Below are positions 1 to 6,309 of a DNA stretch of 12,719 nucleotides, in pieces. The DNA comes from SCGC-AAA252-I15 sp043822165. Its GTDB lineage: Archaea; Altiarchaeota; Altiarchaeia; IMC4; SCGC-AAA252-I15. The stretch lies in the NCBI GenBank assembly GCA_043822165.1, contig JBDRCA010000056.1:1-12719 (forward strand), given 5' to 3'. Position 1 is the stretch's first letter, and every line of letters begins with the position of its first letter. A model generated the notes under the pieces. That model saw only the letters and a program-made list of their open reading frames with translations. It was not told the DNA's origin and searched no databases. Both the position numbers and the translations under genes were made by a program.

Positions 1-1184
1 ATGAGCGCTACATCAAGCCCCTTCTCCTTTGTCGGGACGCCATGAAGATGAAGGGTTTCACCATCCTTGTCATGGAAGAAATAACAGAAAGCCTCAGGCC
101 TAAAGATTGCATCTTTTGCCACAACCACGCCGCCAGCGTCAGCCATCATAGCAAAAGTATTCAAACCCTCAGGAGTTTTAGGATACGATTTTTTCTCAAT
201 ATGTTGAAGATTCTGAAGTGTTTTATGATCCTGAACCATGTATACTCCATTATGCCTGAATCCATCAAGCTTTACGGGGAGTTTCTCATCCTTTAATTTT
301 TTCCCATCCTTGGATTTACGAGGAGAATCCTCTGTGACGCCCAACTGCAGAAAGAGAAGGTCTTCTTTTAATCCGTAATAGTCCTTGACTTCCCCAGTCA
401 TTTGGAACCCATGTTGCTCGTAGAATGCCGTCATTCCTGCATCAAGTGAACTGCACGTCAACTTGATTGCAGTTCTCCCGGTTCGTTTAGCCCTCTCCCT
501 GGCTTTTTTCACGAGTTTTTCCCCGACTCCCCTGCCGTATGCGTCCCCGAGGATTCCAAGCCGGTGGATGTGAATTCCGTTCTCGTTGTCGTAGATCAAA
601 CCCATAACTCCCGTAATCTCTCCTTCATTACCCCTTACAACATAGAGTTCCCCAGCATCAATTATGCCCTGAAGAGTCACCAAGTCTTCCCCGCCAGTTG
701 CCGCCTCCAACGCAACAACCGCCTTGAGGGTTTCCACATCACCCCCAGACACCCGCATGATTTTTCCGAGTTCACCCACAACACCAAGCATATCAGAAGC
801 ATCCTCCTTCAAGCCCAAGTATCCCGCGGCATTTTCAATGGTTAGGGATTCTCCCTTAAGCTCCTCCTGAAGCCACTGTAGGGTGAATAACGCAACATGT
901 TTTTTAGCAATAGCCGCAACCACTTCTACTGAAACATCAGGGTGACTTTCCGCGAGCTGCTTGGTTTTACGCGACACGATACCGCGGAATCCCTTGCTCC
1001 GCGAGGATATTAATTCAACAAGCTTGATTGGATCTATTTCTCCGCAGGAGCCTTCTATTGCAAGGGTTTGTATTTCACAGAACTGACCGGGAGTTACATG
1101 TTTGCCGACTCTTGCAAGTTGACTGTCTAAAACCTTAAAATTTTTGTCTAATGACTTGGTTGGCACTAATTGTTTTACCGGCAT
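1..1184 (-). CDS. Tandem GNAT-family N-acetyltransferase, 3' end beyond window edge
   Basis: The reading frame stays open on the minus strand from ATG 1184-1182 to base 1, at least 394 codons. Residues 1-150 form an unrecognised, mostly helical region. Residues about 160-290 look like a GNAT acetyltransferase domain: motif A runs HRLGIL (207-212) then GRGVGEKL (217-224), the acetyl-CoA pyrophosphate loop pattern, and about 35 residues on lies AFYEQHGF, the typical GNAT motif B. A second GNAT-like domain starts near residue 305; its LHLHGVP...KGLDVAL (ending at 394) resembles another motif A and is cut by the window edge. The family transfers an acetyl group from acetyl-CoA to an amine on a small molecule or protein; the substrate cannot be told here. 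It is transcribed divergently from the endoQ region. No signal peptide or membrane segment is visible. The GNAT assignment is fairly sure for the first domain and tentative for the second. Confidence 0.72.
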   Translation of the reverse strand, partial: MPVKQLVPTKSLDKNFKVLDSQLARVGKHVTPGQFCEIQTLAIEGSCGEIDPIKLVELISSRSKGFRGIVSRKTKQLAESHPDVSVEVVAAIAKKHVALFTLQWLQEELKGESLTIENAAGYLGLKEDASDMLGVVGELGKIMRVSGGDVETLKAVVALEAATGGEDLVTLQGIIDAGELYVVRGNEGEITGVMGLIYDNENGIHIHRLGILGDAYGRGVGEKLVKKARERAKRTGRTAIKLTCSSLDAGMTAFYEQHGFQMTGEVKDYYGLKEDLLFLQLGVTEDSPRKSKDGKKLKDEKLPVKLDGFRHNGVYMVQDHKTLQNLQHIEKKSYPKTPEGLNTFAMMADAGGVVVAKDAIFRPEAFCYFFHDKDGETLHLHGVPTKEKGLDVAL

Positions 1185-1195
1185 TTTTATGTCAG

Positions 1196-1207
1196 TTATA
1201 ATATGAT
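1196..1207 (+). promoter_or_regulatory. TATA-like element ahead of the first endoQ start copy
   Basis: TTATAATATGAT lies 25-36 bases before ATG 1232, the spacing expected of an archaeal TATA box driving a leaderless mRNA from that ATG. If used, transcripts would carry the duplicated start and the structured insert as a leader of about 158 bases before the real endoQ start at 1390. Being AT-rich, it could also serve the divergent GNAT gene. The call rests on position and composition only. Confidence 0.4.
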
Positions 1208-1231
1208 TGGTTAGCAATATTATCATTTAAT

Positions 1232-1378
1232 ATGAGGGAATTCAACGTTGATTTCCACACAACCTTTTCCCGAGAAACAGCTTCGCTGTTTCTGGGCCCG
1301 AAAAACCCAAGGTTTTTCAGGGTAACAAAAAGGTTGATCAAAAATAAGTGGGGTTCGCTTAACGCTCACCCCACATAG
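1232..1378 (+). pseudogene. Truncated second copy of the endoQ start (48-codon ORF)
   Basis: ATG 1232 opens a 48-codon frame ending at TAG 1376-1378. Its first residues, MREFNVDFH, nearly repeat the MNEFNVDFH that opens the intact endoQ gene at 1390. The nucleotide match covers about 28 bases: bases 5 and 6 differ, and GTT GAT replaces GTC GAC, both synonymous. After the first metal-ligand-like DFH the similarity stops and the frame runs through hairpin-forming sequence. I read it as a broken copy of the gene start left by insertion or partial duplication. It might also be translated as a leader ORF upstream of endoQ, because a TATA-like element sits at the right distance from this ATG. Confidence 0.55.
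1260..1374 (+). other. Multi-hairpin insert between the two endoQ start copies
   Basis: An outer stem CAACCTTTT (1260-1268) with AAAAGGTTG (1328-1336) encloses two hairpins. The first is AGAAACAGC (1273-1281) with GCTGTTTCT (1285-1293). The second is GAAAAACC (1300-1307) with GGTTTTTC (1311-1318). Each is lengthened by a CCC/GGG clamp across a one-base bulge. A further stem GTGGGG (1348-1353) with CCCCAC (1369-1374) follows. The block could be an RNA leader, a small palindromic mobile element, or both. No terminal transposase gene is present and I see no second copy in the window. Confidence 0.55.
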
Positions 1379-1389
1379 ATACCAATAAA

Positions 1390-2616
1390 ATGAATGAATT
1401 CAACGTCGACTTCCACATTCACTCTCGCTTCTCGGGCGGCACAAGCGACAAAATGGTTTTGCCGCTTATTGCAGAGCATGCCGCCGAAAAAGGCTTGCAT
1501 TTGGTGGGGACGGGTGATGCCACTCACCCAGGCTGGATAAAGCATATGCGCGACAATCTGTCTGAATCCTCTGCAGGGACATACTCCATAAAAGGCTCTG
1601 AAACAAAATTCTTGGTAACCGCTGAAATAGAGGATGCCCGGCGCGTCCACCACGTGATTCTGCTGCCGTCTATCTCAGCCGCTGAAAACTTCAGCAAAAA
1701 CATTGGAAAACACTCGGTAAACATTGCAAGCGACGGGCGGCCCAACGTGAGATTAGACGGGGCGGAAATCGTCGACGCTGCCTCAGAAGTCGGGGCTTTA
1801 GTGGGGCCGGCCCACGCGTTCACCCCGTGGACGGCAGTGTACAAGGAATACGGAAGCCTCGCTGAATGCTATCAGGATAATCTAGGTAAAGTAAAGTTTC
1901 TGGAGCTTGGGCTTTCCGCGGATTCGGACATGGCAGACAGGATAGAAGAACTCTCAGACGTGGTCTTCCTCTCAAACAGCGACTGCCACAGCCCGCAGCC
2001 CCACAGACTGGGCCGGGAATTCAACCGACTCAAACTAAAAGAGCTTTCTTTCCCGGAAATCGTGAAGGCGCTTGAGCGAAGCGGCGGCAGAAAATTCACT
2101 TTAAACGTCGGGTTGAATCCCCTTGAAGGAAAATACCACGTCACAGCCTGCAGCAGATGCTATCTTAAGTTCACGCCACAGGACGCGCTCTCATTGAAGC
2201 GCCGGTGCCCTGAATGCAAGGGCATAATAAAGCGGGGTGTAACAGATAGGATAGACGAGCTGGCAACATGGGATGTTGCGCACCACCCGAAGCATCGTCC
2301 CCCGTATGTCAGGATTCTCCCGCTTGCGGAAGTGATCTCTCTCGCGCTCGGAGTCTCTACTCTGACAAGCAAGAGGATACAGGATAAGTGGAGGATGTTG
2401 GTAGACGAATTCGAAACCGAGATTAACGTGCTGGTTGACGCAGACATCGTGGAAGTGAAAAGATTCGACCCTAAAGTCGGCGCAGTAATCGAGAAATTCC
2501 GGGCTGGAAGAATCCGCTACGTCGCCGGCGGCGGCGGAAAATACGGGAAACCAACGCTATCCGGGGAAAAAGACGAGTACTGGGGAATAGGACAGAAAAA
2601 AATCGGCGACTATTAG
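1390..2616 (+). CDS. endoQ: Endonuclease Q (EndoQ), PHP-domain deaminated-DNA repair nuclease
   Basis: A 408-aa protein whose whole length fits archaeal Endonuclease Q, an enzyme that nicks DNA 5' of uracil, hypoxanthine, xanthine and abasic sites; the Thermococcales enzymes are slightly longer. The PHP metal-binding pattern is intact: DFHIHS (7-12), TGD (41-43), AEIED (78-82), GPAHAFTPW (139-147), SNSDCHS (195-201) and HRLGREFNR (205-213). A zinc ribbon follows with C254, C257, C273 and C276, then the glycine-rich GGGGKYG (380-386). The last seven residues, QKKIGDY, resemble a PCNA-interacting PIP box lacking its final aromatic residue; EndoQ is known to act with PCNA. ATG 1390 is chosen because the PHP motif begins seven codons later; no strong Shine-Dalgarno is seen. 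Its stop overlaps that of the convergent 767-aa gene. Its start is preceded by a diverged duplicate and a structured insert. Confidence 0.92.
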   Translation: MNEFNVDFHIHSRFSGGTSDKMVLPLIAEHAAEKGLHLVGTGDATHPGWIKHMRDNLSESSAGTYSIKGSETKFLVTAEIEDARRVHHVILLPSISAAENFSKNIGKHSVNIASDGRPNVRLDGAEIVDAASEVGALVGPAHAFTPWTAVYKEYGSLAECYQDNLGKVKFLELGLSADSDMADRIEELSDVVFLSNSDCHSPQPHRLGREFNRLKLKELSFPEIVKALERSGGRKFTLNVGLNPLEGKYHVTACSRCYLKFTPQDALSLKRRCPECKGIIKRGVTDRIDELATWDVAHHPKHRPPYVRILPLAEVISLALGVSTLTSKRIQDKWRMLVDEFETEINVLVDADIVEVKRFDPKVGAVIEKFRAGRIRYVAGGGGKYGKPTLSGEKDEYWGIGQKKIGDY

Positions 2617-4916
2617 TCTCTTTCGATGAATCCGAGTCGTAGTGCTTTTCGGAATTGTTCTTCCATTTCGGGCGGGACGGCGTATGCAGTTGCCGTGTCC
2701 GCTGAGTTTATGACTGACTCACGGTTCCAGTGTTGTAGTGAGGAAACCATGCCTCCCCTGCCGACGAGCACGTTTCCGGGGCCGAATGGATGGTATAGCC
2801 TCCCAAGGACGAAGTCTTGCAAAAGCTTGTTTGACGTTGACTCGTCAAGTCCGGGTATGGTTGCGCCTCTGACGCGGATGTTTTTTCCTGCGTCTTCATC
2901 TCCTACTGGTTGAGGCATTACTTCTCCTTCATCTCCTTGGGCTACTTCATATATTGGGCCGTCGTGGCTGTCACGGAGTTTCCTAAGTTTGACGCCGCTT
3001 TGCTTTTGGTATTCTGGTGAAACATATGTTTCGGTGATGGCGAGATCATCTAAGGGTGTGGTTGCCGCGTAGAACACGAACTCCTGCACTTTACCATGCC
3101 CGTCACTTAGATAGCATGTGCATCCTCCCCTCATAAGGTTTGTTTGAATGTAGTGTGTTTGGTCGCGTTGGGACATCATGCCTCCGTGGTGCAGGCGTTG
3201 CCCGTCGTAATTCACGTTAACTCCTAGGCCGTGGTATCCAGCGGATAATGGTTGAAGAATTACTCCTCTGCGTCTCCCACACAGGACATCTTCCGTGAAC
3301 TTGTGGGAGGCGGCAAACAAACCCATGCGCTGGTAGGTCTCGAATCCTTGCGGGAACGAGCCACCACCCAGGATGTCAAATGGATCGTCTTCTGGTGGCT
3401 TATACCATTCATCCGGATCATAAACTGCCCGCCAGCCCAGCGGCTGATTATCCACTGTAAGATCAGTTGGGTATGGAGGCGTAATCTTCAGTTTTTCAGG
3501 TAAAAGAGAGCGGACGTTCGCGTCTGGATGCCTGCCGTATGTGTTTTCGTTCCAGTGTTTTGCAGGGTTAAGGGGTTCTCCGACGGCTGCGTCGGCTGAG
3601 ACTGCGGGGATTGTTTCTTTGACTGTGGGTGCTGCCACATCCTCGAACAGGTGCCTGAATACATGTGTTAAGCCTTCGACTCGGCTCATCTCAGCGTGCA
3701 TGCCGCGGCGGATTTCAACCGTGTCTGCGACGAAACGGCTTAAGCCGTCCGTGTCGAGTTGCTCGTATGCTCCGTCTTCGTTGAGCATGACTCGGACTTC
3801 CCGGCTCCTGGCGGAAACAATTTCAACGTCATATTCTATGCCATCAGGGCGCGTAATAGACACGTTCCCAGTGTCACGTCCAGTCACCTGATAAGAGATG
3901 TGTGCCTCATCCATATCATCTCCGACGGCGACAGTAAACTCTCCAGCATCCCTTCTAGAAAAAGGCATAGTCACTGAAACCCCAGAAAAATACATGTCAT
4001 CTTCTTTCTCGCCGTGTCGCCAGCTCTTGTCAAATGTTATTCCACTAGGAGTCATCGTCGTGCGAAGAGTACTGTTATCCTCCTTCGAATCCGCATGCAC
4101 TCCAAGAATCCTCTCCGCGTCCTCATCATCAAAAGGCGTTAAAGAAAGCTCGTCAGTGTAGACGCCAAACCCCATATTCCGCTTCAAGAAACGAGCCTTG
4201 AATCTAGGAGCATCACCTCCGTCTCCTCCTCCAGCAACGCTTACGCGAAGCCCCGCAGACTCGACAAGCTCTTTTACTCTTCCCGCGAACTCTGGATCCT
4301 CTCCTTCATCCGGCGCTACTTCAGACGCTAACGCATCAGGCATGCCAGGGTCCTCGAGGACTGGCCTCCTCGAGTCAACAAGCACCATATCCCCAGTCAC
4401 AGGAATTTCCCGGACGCCTTTCGGCATGCGCACTGGATCAACTTCCCCGATTCTGGCTTTTCTATCCAGCACGCAAGTAACTGAGTCAACTCCGTCCTCA
4501 TTAAACCTTCCCTTAAGACCCCACCGTCTGACCGAAACCTCCTCTTCACTTGGATAATAAACCGCCTCCACGGACTCCCCCACATGAGACATCTGCTCGA
4601 CCCTCGTCAATTCCCCGCGGTTCAGTGGAACATAAAAAGTGGCGGAATCCCCTTCAACAGTCCCACTCGGAGCAACACGCACGCTTTTGGCATCATCCAG
4701 AGAAAGGTTATGATTGTATTCTTCGCCGTCCTGCAAGGAGACGCTTAACGCGCGCAAGACTCCCTGATCATGCCCGAGAATACACGGAGGCTTCACATGC
4801 TCTTTCGCAGGATCATTGACTTCACCACCAGAATCCCATCCTCCCCACAAATCATCATGGGAAAGCCTTACTGCGCGCCCGCGAGGCGGCCTTCTCCGGG
4901 ATCTTCTGCGAGTCAT
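2613..4916 (-). CDS. 767-aa protein of unknown function, N-terminal FHA-like block
   Basis: I do not recognise this gene. The 767-aa product has a very basic start (eight arginines in the first 14 residues), no signal peptide and no membrane segment, so it is probably cytoplasmic. Residues about 45-95 contain CILGHDQGVLRALSVSL followed by beta-rich sequence, in the same spacing as the G[RH]...[ST]RQ block of the two divergently transcribed neighbours, suggesting a shared, diverged FHA-like domain. Residues 185-240 are acidic and glycine-rich, probably a linker. The last 200 residues hold SQRDQT (582-587), SDGHGK (604-609) and VLVGRGGM (716-723), faintly like PP2C phosphatase motifs, but the family's GDSR and SDG motifs are not there. 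A TATA-like element 27 bases before ATG 4916 suggests a leaderless mRNA. The TAA stop overlaps the endoQ stop. The gene is confident; its function is open. Confidence 0.85.
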   Translation of the reverse strand: MTRRRSRRRPPRGRAVRLSHDDLWGGWDSGGEVNDPAKEHVKPPCILGHDQGVLRALSVSLQDGEEYNHNLSLDDAKSVRVAPSGTVEGDSATFYVPLNRGELTRVEQMSHVGESVEAVYYPSEEEVSVRRWGLKGRFNEDGVDSVTCVLDRKARIGEVDPVRMPKGVREIPVTGDMVLVDSRRPVLEDPGMPDALASEVAPDEGEDPEFAGRVKELVESAGLRVSVAGGGDGGDAPRFKARFLKRNMGFGVYTDELSLTPFDDEDAERILGVHADSKEDNSTLRTTMTPSGITFDKSWRHGEKEDDMYFSGVSVTMPFSRRDAGEFTVAVGDDMDEAHISYQVTGRDTGNVSITRPDGIEYDVEIVSARSREVRVMLNEDGAYEQLDTDGLSRFVADTVEIRRGMHAEMSRVEGLTHVFRHLFEDVAAPTVKETIPAVSADAAVGEPLNPAKHWNENTYGRHPDANVRSLLPEKLKITPPYPTDLTVDNQPLGWRAVYDPDEWYKPPEDDPFDILGGGSFPQGFETYQRMGLFAASHKFTEDVLCGRRRGVILQPLSAGYHGLGVNVNYDGQRLHHGGMMSQRDQTHYIQTNLMRGGCTCYLSDGHGKVQEFVFYAATTPLDDLAITETYVSPEYQKQSGVKLRKLRDSHDGPIYEVAQGDEGEVMPQPVGDEDAGKNIRVRGATIPGLDESTSNKLLQDFVLGRLYHPFGPGNVLVGRGGMVSSLQHWNRESVINSADTATAYAVPPEMEEQFRKALRLGFIERD

Positions 4917-4990
4917 ATTAATATTCTGGGAAACCCATCTAAAAATATGGGAAACCGCGATTTTTCTTTTAGTACATTGTATAATATTGT
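4917..4990. promoter_or_regulatory. Divergent promoter with paired GGTTTCCC repeats
   Basis: This 74-base gap serves the 767-aa gene (minus) and the 180-aa FHA-like gene (plus). On the minus strand CATATTTTTAG (4939-4949) sits about 27 bases before ATG 4916 and is a good TATA box. It is flanked by two direct copies of GGTTTCCCA (complement of 4948-4956 and 4927-4935), 21 bases apart, two helical turns. That arrangement suggests an operator or activator site. On the plus strand TGTATAATAT (4978-4987) is TATA-like but too close to ATG 4991 for a leaderless start. Confidence 0.5.
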
Positions 4991-5533
4991 ATGTCTTCTG
5001 TGATTCCCCGGCCGGAAGGCCCGAATGAGAAGAGGATTCCGCTTGTCATAGAAACTCACACGCTCGATGTTTCCGGCCAGCAGGTGAATGATTTTGGAAC
5101 TGGTCTCGAGCCGGTTAGACAGCAGCCTGGAACAGCAGACGCGCTTCTAAGAGGCGGAGTCGTTACTGGCGGAAGATACGGCGCACCAATATCCTGCGGA
5201 AGAAACGATAAATACGTTTCCAGGCAGGCTATTTCCGCGTCAATCTGCGGGCGAGAGCTTTCCTTGAACGCCTTGGGACCTAATGAAAGCCAGGTTCTGG
5301 TCTTCAAAAACGGGCAGCTTGATGAGGGAGAGACTGCAACCATTGTGAAGGCGCCGACAAAGAGCCCGGATGCCGGGAAGAAAGACGGGTGCAAAGTAAC
5401 CATCGGCGGGGAAAACGTCACAGTCGTCATCGCCATGGGATCGAAGATTGAAGACGAACGATCCATCTTAAGGACGGCCGGGTTTGACGATGCGAGCAGG
5501 ATGGCCTTCGGCGAGGAGGAAGGGCAGTCCTGA
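4991..5533 (+). CDS. FHA-like domain protein, 180 aa
   Basis: A 180-aa soluble protein, unnamed. Residues 66-115 read like a forkhead-associated (FHA) domain: the CGR at 69-71, VSRQ at 76-79, then LNALGPNES at 92-100. In known FHA domains the GR arginine and the SR pair contact phosphothreonine. The short spacing between them, SRQ instead of SRxH, and a following LGxN recall the PNKP/aprataxin type, which binds phosphorylated DNA-repair scaffolds. Beta-rich sequence continues to about residue 150; the C-terminus is acidic. The next gene begins 17 bases later and encodes a paralogue, and the divergent 767-aa protein carries a third version, so the three probably work together. ATG 4991 is used; GTG 5000 is the only close alternative. 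The FHA call is by motif and needs profile confirmation. Confidence 0.75.
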   Translation: MSSVIPRPEGPNEKRIPLVIETHTLDVSGQQVNDFGTGLEPVRQQPGTADALLRGGVVTGGRYGAPISCGRNDKYVSRQAISASICGRELSLNALGPNESQVLVFKNGQLDEGETATIVKAPTKSPDAGKKDGCKVTIGGENVTVVIAMGSKIEDERSILRTAGFDDASRMAFGEEEGQS

Positions 5534-5550
5534 TTCAGAGGGTTGGCGAC

Positions 5551-6276
5551 ATGCAGGATGTGCGGGTGAGGCAAGTTATTGAAGAAAGCCTCAAGCACTC
5601 GAATTTCATACGCCTGGATTTTAGGGCAAACCCGGGAGCTAATGTTCCGGTCTTAGAGCATCCGCCGGTTGCGCCGGTTTCCGAAACCCATGACGTGTCG
5701 ATGACGTATGGACTCGAGCTAAACCCTAATGAGAGAGTCGTGGAGAAAGAGGATGTAGGCGTTTTTAAGCCGGAGCCCGTTGACCAGCGCATAACCCAAC
5801 GACTCGTAAACGGCGGCAACGTTATGATGGGTTGCGCCGAGCAGGCGGCAAGCGCCGTTGAAATCCAGATGGGGCATCAGGGGGAAGTCGCGACCCGCCA
5901 AGTCCTGGTAAGACTTGAGCAAGTAAACGGGAAAAACTATGCGGTAGTCGAGAAGCTTTCCACAGACCATCCAACCGAGATTTTCCGCGAGGATGCGGCA
6001 GGCAACATTTCACCGGTCCAGGCGCCGGGGAGTATCGCTCGCGTCGAAATCCCTGAAAACGAGGAAGTCACAGTAAAGATTGGTTTAGGAGTAGCCCCGC
6101 ACCTTCAGCTTCCAAGCAACGGGGTAGACGCGCCGTCAGAGAGCGCGCAAGCCATTTCGCGAAGCGTACCGTCTGCAGAGCTTCCGGATTTGGCTGTTGA
6201 GATGAGCAAGTACCGATTCCGATTAAAGTTTACGCCCAAGGACAGGGTTACTCACCCGCAGCCGGGGCAAGCATAG
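5551..6276 (+). CDS. FHA-like paralogue, 241 aa
   Basis: A 241-aa soluble protein, not recognised by name. Its residues 45-180 align by eye with the preceding 180-aa protein: both have ETH then DVS near the start, then PEPVDQ / LEPVRQ, then NGGNVMMG / RGGVVTGG, then the core MGHQGEVATRQ (107-117) against CGRNDKYVSRQ. Here the arginine of the GR motif is histidine (H109), so canonical phosphopeptide binding may be weakened or lost, while the TR pair (115-116) remains. The C-terminal 60 residues are a proline/serine-rich linker and a short basic strand. ATG 5551 is preceded by GAGGG (5538-5542), a plausible Shine-Dalgarno, and lies 17 bases after the upstream stop, so the two genes are likely one operon. 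It could alternatively be some other beta-sandwich adaptor. Confidence 0.75.
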   Translation: MQDVRVRQVIEESLKHSNFIRLDFRANPGANVPVLEHPPVAPVSETHDVSMTYGLELNPNERVVEKEDVGVFKPEPVDQRITQRLVNGGNVMMGCAEQAASAVEIQMGHQGEVATRQVLVRLEQVNGKNYAVVEKLSTDHPTEIFREDAAGNISPVQAPGSIARVEIPENEEVTVKIGLGVAPHLQLPSNGVDAPSESAQAISRSVPSAELPDLAVEMSKYRFRLKFTPKDRVTHPQPGQA

Positions 6277-6278
6277 AA

Positions 6279-6285
6279 TTTATAA
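6279..6285 (+). promoter_or_regulatory. TATA box for the lipoprotein-like gene
   Basis: TTTATAA is centred 28 bases before ATG 6310, the classic spacing for a leaderless archaeal mRNA. This supports ATG 6310 over the in-frame TTG at 6304 as the start. It also separates the gene from the FHA-like operon that ends three bases earlier. Confidence 0.6.
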
Positions 6286-6309
6286 GGCTTTGTATTTAAT
6301 CCATTGTTT

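Noticed and set aside
42..845. Plus-strand open frames of 84 and 93 codons at 42-296 and 564-845
   Set aside because: They are antisense to the minus-strand GNAT protein, whose continuous frame and motif A explain the region.
1260..1374. CRISPR array or insertion sequence
   Set aside because: No repeat-spacer periodicity and no transposase gene; the hairpins are each different in sequence.
3541..4557. Several plus-strand open frames of 70-120 codons
   Set aside because: Antisense shadows of the 767-aa minus-strand gene; serine/threonine/arginine-rich products with no motif.
5056..5598. Minus-strand frame of 180 codons opposite the FHA-like gene
   Set aside because: The plus-strand frame has an FHA-like motif and a paralogue next door; the minus frame has neither and spans the junction of two genes.
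6304..6309. TTG 6304 as the lipoprotein-like gene start
   Set aside because: ATG 6310 has TATA at leaderless spacing and gives a cleaner signal peptide.
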